A stretch of 64,000 nucleotides of DNA from an uncultured Pelagibacteraceae bacterium (GTDB lineage Bacteria > Pseudomonadota > Alphaproteobacteria > Pelagibacterales > Pelagibacteraceae). Under the pieces are notes generated by a model. That model did not search any database. It saw only the letters and a program-made list of their open reading frames with translations, and was not told the origin of the DNA. Every line of letters begins with the position of its first letter. The stretch's first letter is position 1. The translations under genes and the position numbers were made by a program. The stretch is taken from the NCBI GenBank assembly GCA_902569785.1, contig CACFVO010000002.1, positions 121,059 through 185,058 on the forward strand, given 5' to 3'. Shown one piece after another: positions 31,907 through 43,310 of the stretch.

Positions 31907-33440
31907 AAATTTTTATATTACAACACCAATATACTATCCTTCTGGTAAACCTCATATGGGACATGCTTACTCAAGTATAATAGCTGATATTTTTGCAAGA
32001 TTTAAAAGGTTAGAGGGTTATAATGTTTTATTCTTAACAGGAACTGATGAGCATGGTCTTAAAATTCAGAGAGAGGCAGAAAAAAATAAAAAAGATCCTA
32101 AAGTTTTTTGTGATGAATTATCTAGAAAATTTAAAGATTTAACTAAGATCTTAAATTTATCCAACAATGATTTTATTAGAACTACTGAAAAAAGACATTA
32201 TAAATCGGTAGAAGAAATGTGGAATAGATTAGTTGAGTCGGGAGATATATATTTAGACAAATACACTGGATGGTATTCGGTTTCAGATGAAGCTTACTAC
32301 GATGAAGATGAAATAGAAGAATTTAATGGAAAAAAAATTTCAAGTGTTTCAGGCTCCTCCGTTGACTGGGTAGAAGAAGAGTCGTATTTTTTTAAATTAT
32401 CATCTTGGTCAGGGAAATTATTAAAGCATTATAAAGATAATAAGGACTTTATATTACCACTATCTAGAAGAAATGAAGTAATTAATTTTGTTGAAAAAGG
32501 TTTAAAAGATTTGTCAGTGAGTCGTACATCCTTTTCTTGGGGAGTGCCCGTTCCCAAAAACAAGAAACACGTAATTTATGTTTGGCTAGATGCACTTACT
32601 AATTATATAAGTGCATTAAATTTTCCAGACATAAAAGATAATAATTATAAAGAATTTTGGCCAGCTGATGTGCATATTATAGGTAAAGACATCTTAAGAT
32701 TTCATGCAATATATTGGCCAGCTTTTTTATTAGCTGCAAAACTTCCTCTCCCAAAAAAAGTTTTTGGCCACGGATGGATTCTTTCTGATGACAAAAAGAT
32801 GTCTAAGTCTCTAGGAAATATTTTAGATCCAATCGAAATCGTTAATAATTATGGAATAGATCAATTAAGATATTATTTGGTTAAAGAAGTTTCTTTAGGA
32901 AATGATGGCAGTATTTCTATGAATAATCTTAAAAATTGTATTAACAATGATTTAGCAAACAACTATGGAAATCTATGTCAAAGAGTTTTTTCATTCATTA
33001 AAAAAAATTGTTCAAATAAAATTCCTGATGCTAAAAATTTTACTGACGTAGATAAAAAATTATTAAATCAATTAAAAAACAATATTCCCAATTTAATAGA
33101 ATTAATGAACAAACAAAACTTGAATGAATTTATAAAACTAGTTGTTAATTATTCATTTGATGCTAATAAATATTTTAATGATTTAGAACCTTGGTCAGTT
33201 AAAAAAAAAGATCCAACAAGGATGAAAGTTATATTATTCACAATTTGTGAACAAATAAAAAATATAAGCATTCTATTAAATTCAATAATTCCTGAAGCAA
33301 CTAATAAAGTGTTAAAAACAATGAATATTAAAAAAGAAAATATATCAATCAAACAAATCAACAATTTGGAATGTTTCGACCATGATAAAGAATTAAAAGA
33401 GTTAAAAATTTTATTTAACAAAATTGAAAATGATCATTGA
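31899..33440 (+). CDS. metG: methionyl-tRNA synthetase
   Basis: TTPIYYPSGKPHMGHAYSSI, KMSKSLGN. Confidence 0.97.
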   Translation: MDKNFYITTPIYYPSGKPHMGHAYSSIIADIFARFKRLEGYNVLFLTGTDEHGLKIQREAEKNKKDPKVFCDELSRKFKDLTKILNLSNNDFIRTTEKRHYKSVEEMWNRLVESGDIYLDKYTGWYSVSDEAYYDEDEIEEFNGKKISSVSGSSVDWVEEESYFFKLSSWSGKLLKHYKDNKDFILPLSRRNEVINFVEKGLKDLSVSRTSFSWGVPVPKNKKHVIYVWLDALTNYISALNFPDIKDNNYKEFWPADVHIIGKDILRFHAIYWPAFLLAAKLPLPKKVFGHGWILSDDKKMSKSLGNILDPIEIVNNYGIDQLRYYLVKEVSLGNDGSISMNNLKNCINNDLANNYGNLCQRVFSFIKKNCSNKIPDAKNFTDVDKKLLNQLKNNIPNLIELMNKQNLNEFIKLVVNYSFDANKYFNDLEPWSVKKKDPTRMKVILFTICEQIKNISILLNSIIPEATNKVLKTMNIKKENISIKQINNLECFDHDKELKELKILFNKIENDH

Positions 33441-34206
33441 TTCTCATTGCCATTTAACTTACGAGCCAATGTCTTCATCATTAGATGATACAATTAAAAG
33501 AGCTAATAATGATGGAGTAGAATATTTATTAACAATATCAACAGAAGACAAAAGTTTTAAAAATATCTTAGATATAATAGAAAAATATAAATCTGTTTAT
33601 GGAACTTATGGTATCCATCCCCATGAAGCAAAAAAACATAAAGATGTTAGATCAAACCATATAATTGATAATGTTAGAAAAAGTAAAAAAATTATTGGAA
33701 TAGGTGAAAGCGGTTTAGATTTTTATTATAATCACTCAGAAAAAAAAGATCAGATTTCGTCTTTCTTAGAACATATTGATGCATCCCAGAAAACAAATTT
33801 ACCTTTGATTGTTCACACAAGATCTGCAGAAGAAGAAACCTTAAAAATTTTAAAAGAATCAGTGCAAAAGAATGATTTAAAGATTTTAATTCACTGTTTC
33901 ACTGGAACAAAAAAATTTGCTTTCAAATTACTTGATTTAGGTGCATACATATCAGCGAGTGGAGTTGTTACATTCAAAAAATCAAAAGAATTGGCAGAAA
34001 CTTTTAAGGAAATACCTTCAGATAGAATCTTGGTTGAAACGGATTCTCCTTATTTAGCTCCTGAACCTTTACGAGGCAAACCTAACGAACCTAGTTACAT
34101 AACTCATACAGTTAGATTTCTCTCAACTTTAAAAAATGTTTCTTATGAAAATTTTTCAGATTCTACTACTAAAAATTTTTTCAATTTATTTGGTAAGTTA
34201 AATTGA
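33430..34206 (+). CDS. TatD family hydrolase
   Basis: MIIDSHCHL, GIHPHEAK, IGESGLDFYY, VETDSPYLAPEPLRGKPN. Confidence 0.94.
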   Translation: MIIDSHCHLTYEPMSSSLDDTIKRANNDGVEYLLTISTEDKSFKNILDIIEKYKSVYGTYGIHPHEAKKHKDVRSNHIIDNVRKSKKIIGIGESGLDFYYNHSEKKDQISSFLEHIDASQKTNLPLIVHTRSAEEETLKILKESVQKNDLKILIHCFTGTKKFAFKLLDLGAYISASGVVTFKKSKELAETFKEIPSDRILVETDSPYLAPEPLRGKPNEPSYITHTVRFLSTLKNVSYENFSDSTTKNFFNLFGKLN

Positions 34207-34970
34207 AAAATAAATTTACTATTTTAGGATGTGGAAGTTCACTAGGTTCACCCTGGATTACAAATTATAAAGGTAAACTAAAAAATAATTCTAAAAATAT
34301 TAGAACAAGATGCTGTGCTCACATACAATATGGAAATTTATCTATATTAATTGACACCTCTCCTGACATAAAAAGTCAATTTTTAAAAAATAAGATAAAA
34401 TCACTAGACGCTATAATCTATACTCACGAACATGCTGATCAAACTTCAGGAATATTTGAAATGAGACCTTTCTTTTGGAAAAATAAAAATAAAATTCCGG
34501 TTTATGGAAGCAAAAGGACTATCAAAGCTTTAAAATCCAAATATACATTTTGTTTTACTCCTAGGTATGGGTACCAACCAATAATGAAAGCTAATATTAT
34601 AAATAAAAAATTTAATATTAAGAACAATAATCAAACCCTATCTATTAAAGCTTTCGATGTTATTCATGGAATGATTAAAGCAACAGGATACCTTTTTAAA
34701 AAGATTGCATATATAAGTGATTGCAACAAAATTCCAAGAGAGTCTTTAAAAAATCTCTATGGTCTTGAATACTTGATTATAGATTGTTTGAAAAAGAGCA
34801 AACATCCCTCACATTTTAATTATGATGACGCTATAGAATTAATTAAACTTGTTAAACCAAAAAAAGCTATATTAACAAATCTTCATACTGATTTGGATTA
34901 TAGTTATCTGAGGAAAAAACTTCCTTCTAATATATTACCTGCTTATGATGGATTAAGTTTTAATTTTTAA
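34203..34970 (+). CDS. MBL-fold hydrolase, PhnP-like
   Basis: GCGSSLGSPW, YTHEHADQTSGI, LIIDCLKKSKHPSHFN. Confidence 0.88.
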   Translation: MKNKFTILGCGSSLGSPWITNYKGKLKNNSKNIRTRCCAHIQYGNLSILIDTSPDIKSQFLKNKIKSLDAIIYTHEHADQTSGIFEMRPFFWKNKNKIPVYGSKRTIKALKSKYTFCFTPRYGYQPIMKANIINKKFNIKNNNQTLSIKAFDVIHGMIKATGYLFKKIAYISDCNKIPRESLKNLYGLEYLIIDCLKKSKHPSHFNYDDAIELIKLVKPKKAILTNLHTDLDYSYLRKKLPSNILPAYDGLSFNF

Positions 34971-35505
34971 TTTCTTTTTCTATAAGATTTAAAAATTTTT
35001 TTGAAGTTGGTTTAGTAAATGATGCAAAAGTATCAACTACTTTTCCATTTTTTCCAATCACAATTTTATGAAAATTCCATTTAGGTATAGCACTTATTCC
35101 ATGATTTTTTTTTGCCCATTTATAAAAAGGATGTGCGTTGCTACCTATAACATCAATTTTTTCTGTCATAGGAAAATTTATTCCAAAATTTGTCTCACAG
35201 AAATCTTTAATTTCTTTGTTAGTTCCTGGTTCTTGTTTAAAGTTATTCGTTGGAACTCCAATTACAATTAAGTTTTTATCTTTATAATTTGACCAAAGTG
35301 TTTGTAAATCTTCATATTGTGGAGTATAGCCACATCTACTTGCTACATTAACGACCACCAGCACCTTATTTTTAAAATCACTTAATATTATCTTATCTCC
35401 ATCTATGCTATTAAATTCAAAATCGTAAGCTAATTTCGAGTAGCTAGCTGATGTATTTTCTATTATTCCAAACATAAGTAAACAAATAATCAAAATTTTT
35501 TTCAT
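34960..35505 (-). CDS. glutathione peroxidase family protein, exported
   Basis: Signal peptide; NVASRCGYTPQYEDLQTLW; KWNFHKIVIGKNG. Confidence 0.93.
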   Translation of the reverse strand: MKKILIICLLMFGIIENTSASYSKLAYDFEFNSIDGDKIILSDFKNKVLVVVNVASRCGYTPQYEDLQTLWSNYKDKNLIVIGVPTNNFKQEPGTNKEIKDFCETNFGINFPMTEKIDVIGSNAHPFYKWAKKNHGISAIPKWNFHKIVIGKNGKVVDTFASFTKPTSKKFLNLIEKEIKN

Positions 35506-35909
35506 AAATTTATTTTAAATGCTTTTAATAAAGCTTCCATGGGCAATATGACACAATTTATACGTTTTACAGTTTTTTTGTTTAATAGCTGTTTTAATTC
35601 TTTAAATTTTAAAGAAATATTTAAATCATTATTTTTTTTTATTTCTTTAATAGCAAGTAAATCTTTTTTAAGATCTTTTAGGTGAAAATTTTTAATTTTA
35701 TTTGCAAGCAAACTAGCAGATGCTTCACACAGTATACATGACTCAGTTTCATATCTCATTGATTTTATTTTTGATTTACTAGCTATAAATTCAACTTTAA
35801 TAAAATCTCCACATAAAGAATTTTTTAGAGAGGATTTATGCGTACAATGATTTTTTAGACCTGCATATTTCGTATTTGAAGCTATTTTAATAATTTTAGT
35901 ATCAATCAT
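35502..35909 (-). CDS. IscU/SufU-like iron-sulfur scaffold protein
   Basis: SLCGDFIKVEF ... SCILCEASASLLAN ... INCVILPMEAL. Confidence 0.78.
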   Translation of the reverse strand: MIDTKIIKIASNTKYAGLKNHCTHKSSLKNSLCGDFIKVEFIASKSKIKSMRYETESCILCEASASLLANKIKNFHLKDLKKDLLAIKEIKKNNDLNISLKFKELKQLLNKKTVKRINCVILPMEALLKAFKINL

Positions 35910-37078
35910 TTTTTACTAAAAAATAATAATAAAAAATATCCAAAAAGAGTAGAAAGTAAAGATCCTGTTAAAACACCAATTTTTACACCATCCATGTATT
36001 GAAGGTCGTTTGCAAAAGCCAAATTTCCAACAAATAAACTCATTGTAAATCCTATTCCTGTAAGTATTGATACAGCATAAAATGCTGGCCAAGTTGAATT
36101 ATTAGGCTTGTCTGCTAATTTTAGTTTTACTGCAACATAAGAAAGTAAAAAAACTCCAATTTGTTTTCCAAAAAATAAACCCAGCACAATACCTAGAGGA
36201 ACTGGATTTAAAAGACTTCCAAATGTTAAGCCTTCTAATGACACCCCAGCATTAGCGAATGCAAAGAGTGGCATTATTCCAAAAGCGACATATGGAGAGA
36301 GCCCGTGTTCTAACTTTAATAGCAACGATTCTTTATTATTTTTCGTATCATGAGGAATTGTAAGTGCTAATATTACTCCTGCTATAGTAGCATGAATCCC
36401 AGATTGATGAGTAAAATCCCATAAAAAAATACCGATAATTAAATATGGTAAAAAATTTTTAATTTTGTATTTATTTAATCCTATTAAAATAATTACTGAA
36501 ACTAACATTAAAATTAAATATTTTATTTCTATATTCCCAGAATAAAAGAAAGCAATAATAATAATTGCTCCTAAGTCATCAATTATAGCCAATGCTGTTA
36601 AAAAGACCTTTAAAGAAACCGGAACCCTTTTTCCTAATAATGACAAAACACCTAGAGAAAAAGCAATATCTGTAGCAGAAGGTATAGCCCAACCATTTAG
36701 TGTGGTGCTATCAGAATAATTTACTACAATATAAAAAAGGGCAGGCACAGCCATACCCCCAACAGCACCTATGATAGGTAATAAAGCTTGTTTTGGGTTT
36801 GATAGTTCACCTTGTAAAAATTCTCTTTTAATTTCTAATGATACAAAAAAGAAAAATATTGCCATCAAAACATCATTTATCCAATGAAGGACGCTTAGTT
36901 TTAATCCAAATTCTTTAGTTCCAAGTGTAATGTATTTATCTAATGTTGAAAAATATAAATCACTTAAACTACCATTGCTAATTATTAAAGCCAGAATAGC
37001 AGCAAAGAGCAATATTAATCCTGAGGCCGCCTCTAATTTAAAAAAATATTTAAAAGGTTTTGTAATGTGTTGGATCAT
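35906..37078 (-). CDS. nhaA: Na+/H+ antiporter NhaA
   Basis: MAIFFFFVSLEIKREFLQGEL, PSATDIAFSLGVLSLLGKRVP, ALAIIDDLGAIIIIA. Confidence 0.97.
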   Translation of the reverse strand: MIQHITKPFKYFFKLEAASGLILLFAAILALIISNGSLSDLYFSTLDKYITLGTKEFGLKLSVLHWINDVLMAIFFFFVSLEIKREFLQGELSNPKQALLPIIGAVGGMAVPALFYIVVNYSDSTTLNGWAIPSATDIAFSLGVLSLLGKRVPVSLKVFLTALAIIDDLGAIIIIAFFYSGNIEIKYLILMLVSVIILIGLNKYKIKNFLPYLIIGIFLWDFTHQSGIHATIAGVILALTIPHDTKNNKESLLLKLEHGLSPYVAFGIMPLFAFANAGVSLEGLTFGSLLNPVPLGIVLGLFFGKQIGVFLLSYVAVKLKLADKPNNSTWPAFYAVSILTGIGFTMSLFVGNLAFANDLQYMDGVKIGVLTGSLLSTLFGYFLLLFFSKK

Positions 37079-37152
37079 AGCTATTATTTACTTCTATAGA
37101 GACTATCTTTCAATTGCCAAAAAGGCATAATTAACCTATAAAAACAGTCGTT

Positions 37153-37229
<77 letters not shown>

Positions 37230-37235
37230 TTCATT

Positions 37236-39458
37236 ATGAATATTAACAAAGTAGTTGTTATAGGTTCTGGAACAATGGGTAGTGGAATCGCTGCCCATTT
37301 ATGTAATGCTGATATACCCGTAGTATTATTGGATTTAAAAACTGAAATCGCTGAAAAAGCAAAGGAAAGAATTTTAAAGTCTAGACCACCTTTACTGTTT
37401 GAAAAAGATAAAATTAAAAGTTTGAAGGTGGGCAACATTACCGATGATTTTGATAATGTTTCCGATGCTGATTGGATAATAGAAGCAGTTGTAGAACGAA
37501 TTGATATTAAGCATGATATTTATAAAAAGATTTTTAGTATAAGAAAAAAAAATTCAATAGTTTCATCTAATACATCTACAATTCCTTTAAAAGTTTTATC
37601 AGAAAAATCTACTCTAGAAGATAAAAAAGATTTTTGTATAACACATTTTTTTAATCCTGTAAGATATATGGGGTTACTCGAAATAGTTAGAGATAATACA
37701 AATGACTCAAATAAAATAAATTCTTTAAAAAATTTTTGTGAAGAAAAGTTAGGTAAAGGTGTAATAATTTGTGGTGATACACCTGGTTTTTTAGGAAATA
37801 GAATTGGAGTCTTTGCTATGCAGGTAGCAATGACGGAAGCTGTAAATATGGATCTATCAGTAGAAGAAGCTGACTCAATATTTGGTAGACCTATGGGCAT
37901 ACCTAAGACCGGTGTTTTTGCTTTATATGATTTAATAGGGATTGATTTAATGTCAGATGTTCTTAAAAGTTTTCAAAAAGAATTATCAAAAGAAGATGAA
38001 TTTCAGAAAGTTGTTTCTGGTTTACCTATTATAAAAAAGTTAATTGAGACAGGATACACAGGCAGAAAAGGGAAAGGTGGATTCTACAGAATGAACAAAT
38101 TAGAAAATAAAAAAATTCTTGAAGCTCTTGATTTAAAAAAGAATGAGTATTTTCCTGTAAAGAAGATAGATTTAAAAATTGATAAAATAAACCTTTTAGA
38201 ATTAATAAATAGAAATGATAAGTATGGTAAATATGCATGGTCAGTAATATCTAAAATCATCTTGTACTCATCCTCTTTAGTGCCAGCAATTACTGATGAA
38301 TATAATGACATAGATGAAGCTTTGAGATTGGGGTTCAATTGGTCTATGGGTCCATTTGAAATGCTCGAGTCTATAGGATTACAAAATTTTTTCTTAAAAA
38401 TTGGAGATATTAATAACAATAAATTTTTAAAGACTCTGAAAGAAAAAAAAATAAAAAATTTTTACGATGAAAGACAAAAATATACAGATTTACAAACTCT
38501 TGGAAAGATTAAAAAAACAGTTATTAAACTAGACAAGAATGAATCTGCAGAAATATTTAGATTTAAAGACTTTAACATTGTTGAATTTAATACAAAAGCT
38601 AATGCCTTGAACAAAGATTCTATGGACGCTTTAAAAAAAGCCACTGATAAACCTTTAATTATTATAAATGAAAGTATGCAATTTTCTGCAGGTGTTAACC
38701 TTAATTATGTTATGGAATTTATAAAGAATAATGATCTAAAATCTGTTGAAAAATTCATCAAATTTTTTCAAGAAACTTGTAAACATCTTAAATATTGTAA
38801 ACATCCAGTAATATCTGCTCCATCAGGTCTTGCTTTAGGAGGAGGAGAAGAAGTCCTATTACAAAGTAATTATGTAGTCACACACACTAATATCGTAATG
38901 GGTTTGGTTGAAACAATTGTCGGTCTAGTTCCTGCTGGTGGTGGTTGTAAAGAATTACTTTGGAGATGGTCCCAATCAGATGAGTCTAAAACAGATCTAG
39001 ATTATGCTCCATTAAAAGTATTTGATATAATTGGTTATGCTAAAACTGCATCTTCACCTCAAGAAGCAAAACCTTTGTTATTTTTAGATGAAAATCATAA
39101 TGTTATAATCAATAGAAACGAATTGTTGCCTGCTGCAAGAAGATTGCTTGATAAAAACGTAGATATGTCTCCCTCTAAAGAATGTAAATTTAAACTATCA
39201 GGTAAAAATGTTAGAGAAAAAATGCACAAAATACTTGAAGCATTATATAATGATAAAAAGATTCTAGATCACGGTATGGAAGTTGGTAAGGAATTAGCAT
39301 ATGTTTTAAGTGGTGGAGATACAGATTTAAATAAAGAAGTGACAGAAGATCAAATGTATAAATTAGAATTGAATAGTTTTATGAAATTAGTTGAAAATAA
39401 AAAAACCCAAGAAAGAATTGCATATACATTAAAAACAGGAAAACCATTAGTTAATTAG
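37236..39458 (+). CDS. 3-hydroxyacyl-CoA dehydrogenase / enoyl-CoA hydratase fusion (HAD domain first, FadN-like)
   Basis: N-terminal [14 protein letters not shown] and [17 protein letters not shown]-terminal [16 protein letters not shown] crotonase. Confidence 0.92.
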   Translation: MNINKVVVIGSGTMGSGIAAHLCNADIPVVLLDLKTEIAEKAKERILKSRPPLLFEKDKIKSLKVGNITDDFDNVSDADWIIEAVVERIDIKHDIYKKIFSIRKKNSIVSSNTSTIPLKVLSEKSTLEDKKDFCITHFFNPVRYMGLLEIVRDNTNDSNKINSLKNFCEEKLGKGVIICGDTPGFLGNRIGVFAMQVAMTEAVNMDLSVEEADSIFGRPMGIPKTGVFALYDLIGIDLMSDVLKSFQKELSKEDEFQKVVSGLPIIKKLIETGYTGRKGKGGFYRMNKLENKKILEALDLKKNEYFPVKKIDLKIDKINLLELINRNDKYGKYAWSVISKIILYSSSLVPAITDEYNDIDEALRLGFNWSMGPFEMLESIGLQNFFLKIGDINNNKFLKTLKEKKIKNFYDERQKYTDLQTLGKIKKTVIKLDKNESAEIFRFKDFNIVEFNTKANALNKDSMDALKKATDKPLIIINESMQFSAGVNLNYVMEFIKNNDLKSVEKFIKFFQETCKHLKYCKHPVISAPSGLALGGGEEVLLQSNYVVTHTNIVMGLVETIVGLVPAGGGCKELLWRWSQSDESKTDLDYAPLKVFDIIGYAKTASSPQEAKPLLFLDENHNVIINRNELLPAARRLLDKNVDMSPSKECKFKLSGKNVREKMHKILEALYNDKKILDHGMEVGKELAYVLSGGDTDLNKEVTEDQMYKLELNSFMKLVENKKTQERIAYTLKTGKPLVN

Positions 39459-41219
39459 ATGACTATTTATAATGCACCAGTTGAAGATATGATGTTTCTT
39501 TTTGATAATCTTAAAGATAATAAAAATTATAAAGAAATAGATAAATTCAAAGAAATTAATTCAGATTTAGTAAAAGATATTTTGGATCAAGCGGCTAAAA
39601 TTAATCAAGAAATCGTTCATCCTTTAGCTAAAATTGGAGATGATAGTCCATGTGTCTATGAAAATGGTATTGTAAGATCTCCTCCGGGCTACAAAGAAGC
39701 TTATAAAAAATTTATAACTGATGGGTGGACATCACTTTCTTGTGACCCAAAATATGGTGGCCAGGGTATGCCAAAAACTGTAAGTACTTTTTTTGAAGAG
39801 ATGTTATCCTCAGCTAGCTTATCTTTTAAACTATATAGTGAATTAAGTATTGGCGCTTATAATTGTATTCTACATCACGCTGATCAAAAAATTAAAGATA
39901 GATTCCTTCCTAAAATTGTAGAGGGTAAATGGAGTGGAACAATGTGTTTAACTGAATCACAATGCGGTACTGACTTAGGATTAATTAAAACAAAAGCTGT
40001 TAAAAATAAAGATGAATCTTTTTCTCTAACCGGCCAAAAAATATTTATTACATCCGGTGATCACGATTTAACAGAAAATATAATTCATTTAGTTTTAGCT
40101 AAAATACCTGGTGCACCTGCAGGCACAAAAGGCATTAGTTTATTTTTAGTACCAAAATTTAATGTTAATGATAATGGCTCTATAGGTTCAAGAAATGGAG
40201 TTAACACTTTGTCTATTGAAACTAAAATGGGTATTAAAGGTTCACCAACTTGTGTTTTAAATTTTGATAATGCTAAAGGTTATTTAATTGGAAAAGAAAA
40301 TAAGGGCTTAAGTTCAATGTTTACCATGATGAACCTAGAAAGAATTATTGTTGGTATACAAGGTTTAGGCATAGCAGAAACCGCTTATCAAAATTCTTTA
40401 GCTTATTCAAAAGAGAGAAAACAAGGAAAATCTAATGATAACAAAAATAATGAAACTGATTTAATAATAAAACATGCAGATATAAGAAGAAGTTTGATGA
40501 ACATGAAATCAATAATAGAAGGTCAACGATCTTTGGCTTTTTGGTTATCTCAACAAGTAGATGTAAGTTTAAATCATTCTAACGAAGAAATTAGAAATGA
40601 AGCAGATGAAATGGTCTCTTTAATGACACCTGTAGTGAAATCATTTTTTTCTGACATGGGAATGGAAATTACAAACGAAGCTATCCAGGTTTTTGGCGGA
40701 TATGGTTATACAAGAGATCAAGGCATTGAACAATTATATCGTGATAACAGAATTACACCTATTTACGAGGGTACAAATTCAGTTCAAGCAATAGACTTAG
40801 TTTTTAGAAAAGTTTTAACAAATAAGATTTTAGATAAATTTGTTAGTTTAATACGAAATGAAACTAAAAATAATTATGATAACCCTGAGTTAAAAAAACT
40901 TATTGATATACTTGAAAAAAAAATAATTATTTTACTGAATTTTGCGAAATGGTTAGAAGAAAAAATAAAAGTTAAAAAAGACGATGTAAGTGCCGCTTGT
41001 AATGATTTTTTAAAAGTTCTTGGTTATGTTTCTTTAGGCTTTTCGTGGTTAAAAATGACAAAAATTAGCTTAGAAAATTCAAATAAAAACAAAGATTTTT
41101 ATTATGAAAAGATTAATACAGCAAATTACTTCTTCGAAAAGATATTACCAAGAGTTGATAGTCACTATCAATCTGCTATTGCTGGAAGTGATAATATTAT
41201 GAAAGCTAAATTTCATTAA
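39459..41219 (+). CDS. acyl-CoA dehydrogenase, DmdC-like
   Basis: APVEDMMFLFDNL N-terminus, CLTESQCGTDLG, IQVFGGYGYTRDQGIEQLYRDNRITPIYEGTN. Confidence 0.9.
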   Translation: MTIYNAPVEDMMFLFDNLKDNKNYKEIDKFKEINSDLVKDILDQAAKINQEIVHPLAKIGDDSPCVYENGIVRSPPGYKEAYKKFITDGWTSLSCDPKYGGQGMPKTVSTFFEEMLSSASLSFKLYSELSIGAYNCILHHADQKIKDRFLPKIVEGKWSGTMCLTESQCGTDLGLIKTKAVKNKDESFSLTGQKIFITSGDHDLTENIIHLVLAKIPGAPAGTKGISLFLVPKFNVNDNGSIGSRNGVNTLSIETKMGIKGSPTCVLNFDNAKGYLIGKENKGLSSMFTMMNLERIIVGIQGLGIAETAYQNSLAYSKERKQGKSNDNKNNETDLIIKHADIRRSLMNMKSIIEGQRSLAFWLSQQVDVSLNHSNEEIRNEADEMVSLMTPVVKSFFSDMGMEITNEAIQVFGGYGYTRDQGIEQLYRDNRITPIYEGTNSVQAIDLVFRKVLTNKILDKFVSLIRNETKNNYDNPELKKLIDILEKKIIILLNFAKWLEEKIKVKKDDVSAACNDFLKVLGYVSLGFSWLKMTKISLENSNKNKDFYYEKINTANYFFEKILPRVDSHYQSAIAGSDNIMKAKFH

Positions 41220-41221
41220 TA

Positions 41222-42850
41222 ATGAGCGTATACGAAAAAAACTTAGATAAAAATAAAGCTAATTTTGTTCCTTTAACTCCACTTACATTTTTAAAAAGAG
41301 CAAAAGATATATATCCAAATTATGAAGCTGTTATTTATGAAGATCGTAAATATACTTGGACAGACGTATATAAAAGATGTGTAAAATTTGCTAGTGCTTT
41401 AACAAAAATTGGAATAAAAAAAGGTGATACAGTTTCTTTTTTAGCGTTCAATACTCCTGAAATCTTTGAAGCTCATTATTCAGTTCCAATGACTGGTGCA
41501 GTTTTAAATACTATTAATATTCGATTAGATGCAAAAACTATTTCTTATATTTTGGATCATGGAGAAGCTAAAGTTTTAGTAGTCGACCGGCAACTTCACG
41601 TCGAAGTTAAAAAAGCATTAAATTCTATAAAAAGAAAAATTACTATCATAGATATAAATGACAAATTTGCTGATCAATCTAAATTAGAAAAAATAGGGGA
41701 TTTAGAATATGAAAAATTTTTAAATACTGGTGATGAAAATTATGATTGGAAAATGCCTGATGATGAATGGCAAGCACTATCTTTAAGCTATACTTCTGGA
41801 ACAACGGGAAACCCTAAAGGTGTTGTATATCATCATAGGGGATCTTACTTAATGTCGACAGGAAGTGCTGCCGCATGGAACATGCCTAATAGACTAAATT
41901 TTTTAACTATTGTACCAATGTTTCACTGTAATGGTTGGGGATACCCTTGGACTGTTCCTATGTTAATAGGACGTACAATTTGTTTGAGAAATATAGATAT
42001 TAAAAAAATTTTTGAATTAATAGAGAAATATGAAATAACACATTTTGGTGGGGCACCAATAGTTTTAAATATGATAACAGGCGCACCTGAAGAAGAAAGA
42101 AAAAAATTAAAACACAAAGTTTTTGTTTTAACAGCTGGAGCACCTCCACCAAGTATAATTTTTAAAAAGATGAAAAGTCTTGGTTTTGAAGTAATGCATG
42201 TTTATGGATTAACTGAAACATATGGTCATGTTACACAATGTGCGTGGAATGAGTCTTGGAACAAACTTAATGAAGAAAAACAAAATGAGATCAAAGCTCG
42301 TCAAGGTGTTAGATATCCTAATACAGAAGGGGTAGCTATTATGGACCCTAAATCTATGAAAGAAGTTCCAAGAGACGGAAAAACAATTGGTGAGATAATG
42401 ATAAGAGGGAATATAGTAATGAAAGGTTATTTCAAAGATAAAGATGCAACAGAAAAAGCTATGAGCGGCGGTTGGTTTCATACTGGAGATTTAGCTGTTA
42501 TGCATCCCGACGGTTATGTTAAAATACAAGATAGATCAAAAGACATAATAATATCTGGAGGGGAAAATATATCCTCAATAGAAATTGAAAATACTCTTTC
42601 AAAACATCCTTCTGTATCTATTGCAGCTGTAGTAGCTAAACCAGATGAAAAGTGGGGTGAAGTACCATGTGCATTTATAGAAATGGTGAAAGATAAACCT
42701 GTAACCGAAAAAGAACTTATTGATTTTTGTAAAGAGACATTGGCAGGATTTAAAATACCAAAAAAAGTTGAATTTTGTGATCTTCCAAAAACTTCAACAG
42801 GAAAAATTCAGAAGTTTGAACTAAGAAAAAAAGCAAAAAATTTAAATTAA
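41222..42850 (+). CDS. acyl-CoA synthetase (AMP-forming), DmdB-like
   Basis: YTSGTTGNPKGVVYHHRG, YGLTETYGHV, GWFHTGDLAVMHPDGY, SGGENISS. Confidence 0.92.
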   Translation: MSVYEKNLDKNKANFVPLTPLTFLKRAKDIYPNYEAVIYEDRKYTWTDVYKRCVKFASALTKIGIKKGDTVSFLAFNTPEIFEAHYSVPMTGAVLNTINIRLDAKTISYILDHGEAKVLVVDRQLHVEVKKALNSIKRKITIIDINDKFADQSKLEKIGDLEYEKFLNTGDENYDWKMPDDEWQALSLSYTSGTTGNPKGVVYHHRGSYLMSTGSAAAWNMPNRLNFLTIVPMFHCNGWGYPWTVPMLIGRTICLRNIDIKKIFELIEKYEITHFGGAPIVLNMITGAPEEERKKLKHKVFVLTAGAPPPSIIFKKMKSLGFEVMHVYGLTETYGHVTQCAWNESWNKLNEEKQNEIKARQGVRYPNTEGVAIMDPKSMKEVPRDGKTIGEIMIRGNIVMKGYFKDKDATEKAMSGGWFHTGDLAVMHPDGYVKIQDRSKDIIISGGENISSIEIENTLSKHPSVSIAAVVAKPDEKWGEVPCAFIEMVKDKPVTEKELIDFCKETLAGFKIPKKVEFCDLPKTSTGKIQKFELRKKAKNLN

Positions 42851-42854
42851 TTAT

Positions 42855-43304
42855 ATGTCAGAAATATCGATAGGTTTAACATGGAAATTAGGTGATGGTA
42901 AAATGACTCCCGAAAATTATTCTAATGTTCATGAAATTACTTTTACACCTAAAATTAAAATTACTGCTGACTCAGCACCAGATTGGCGAGGAAATGCCAT
43001 AAATAGTAACCCAGAACAAACTTTAGCAGCCTCATTAAGTAGTTGTCATATGATGACTTTTTTAGCTTTAGCTGCAAAAATGAAGTGGCCAGTAATTAGC
43101 TATAAAGATAAAGCGATAGCCACTTTAGGTAAAAATTCAAAAGGACAAATGTCAGTGACCAAGTTAGAATTAAATCCTAGAATTGAATTTTCTAATAAAT
43201 TTACTGTCGATGCAAATGAAATGAAAAAAGTTCAAGATAGAGCTCACCGATACTGCTTCATTGCAAATTCTTTATCAGATGAGGTAAAAGTTTTAATTAG
43301 TTGA
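42855..43304 (+). CDS. OsmC family protein
   Basis: LAASLSSCHMMTFLALAA ... RAHRYCFIANSL paired cysteines. Confidence 0.87.
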   Translation: MSEISIGLTWKLGDGKMTPENYSNVHEITFTPKIKITADSAPDWRGNAINSNPEQTLAASLSSCHMMTFLALAAKMKWPVISYKDKAIATLGKNSKGQMSVTKLELNPRIEFSNKFTVDANEMKKVQDRAHRYCFIANSLSDEVKVLIS

Positions 43305-43310
43305 TTTTTT

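Noticed and set aside
37520-37900. 126-aa ORF on minus strand
   Set aside because: Antisense to the FadN-like gene; typical spurious ORF in AT-rich sequence.
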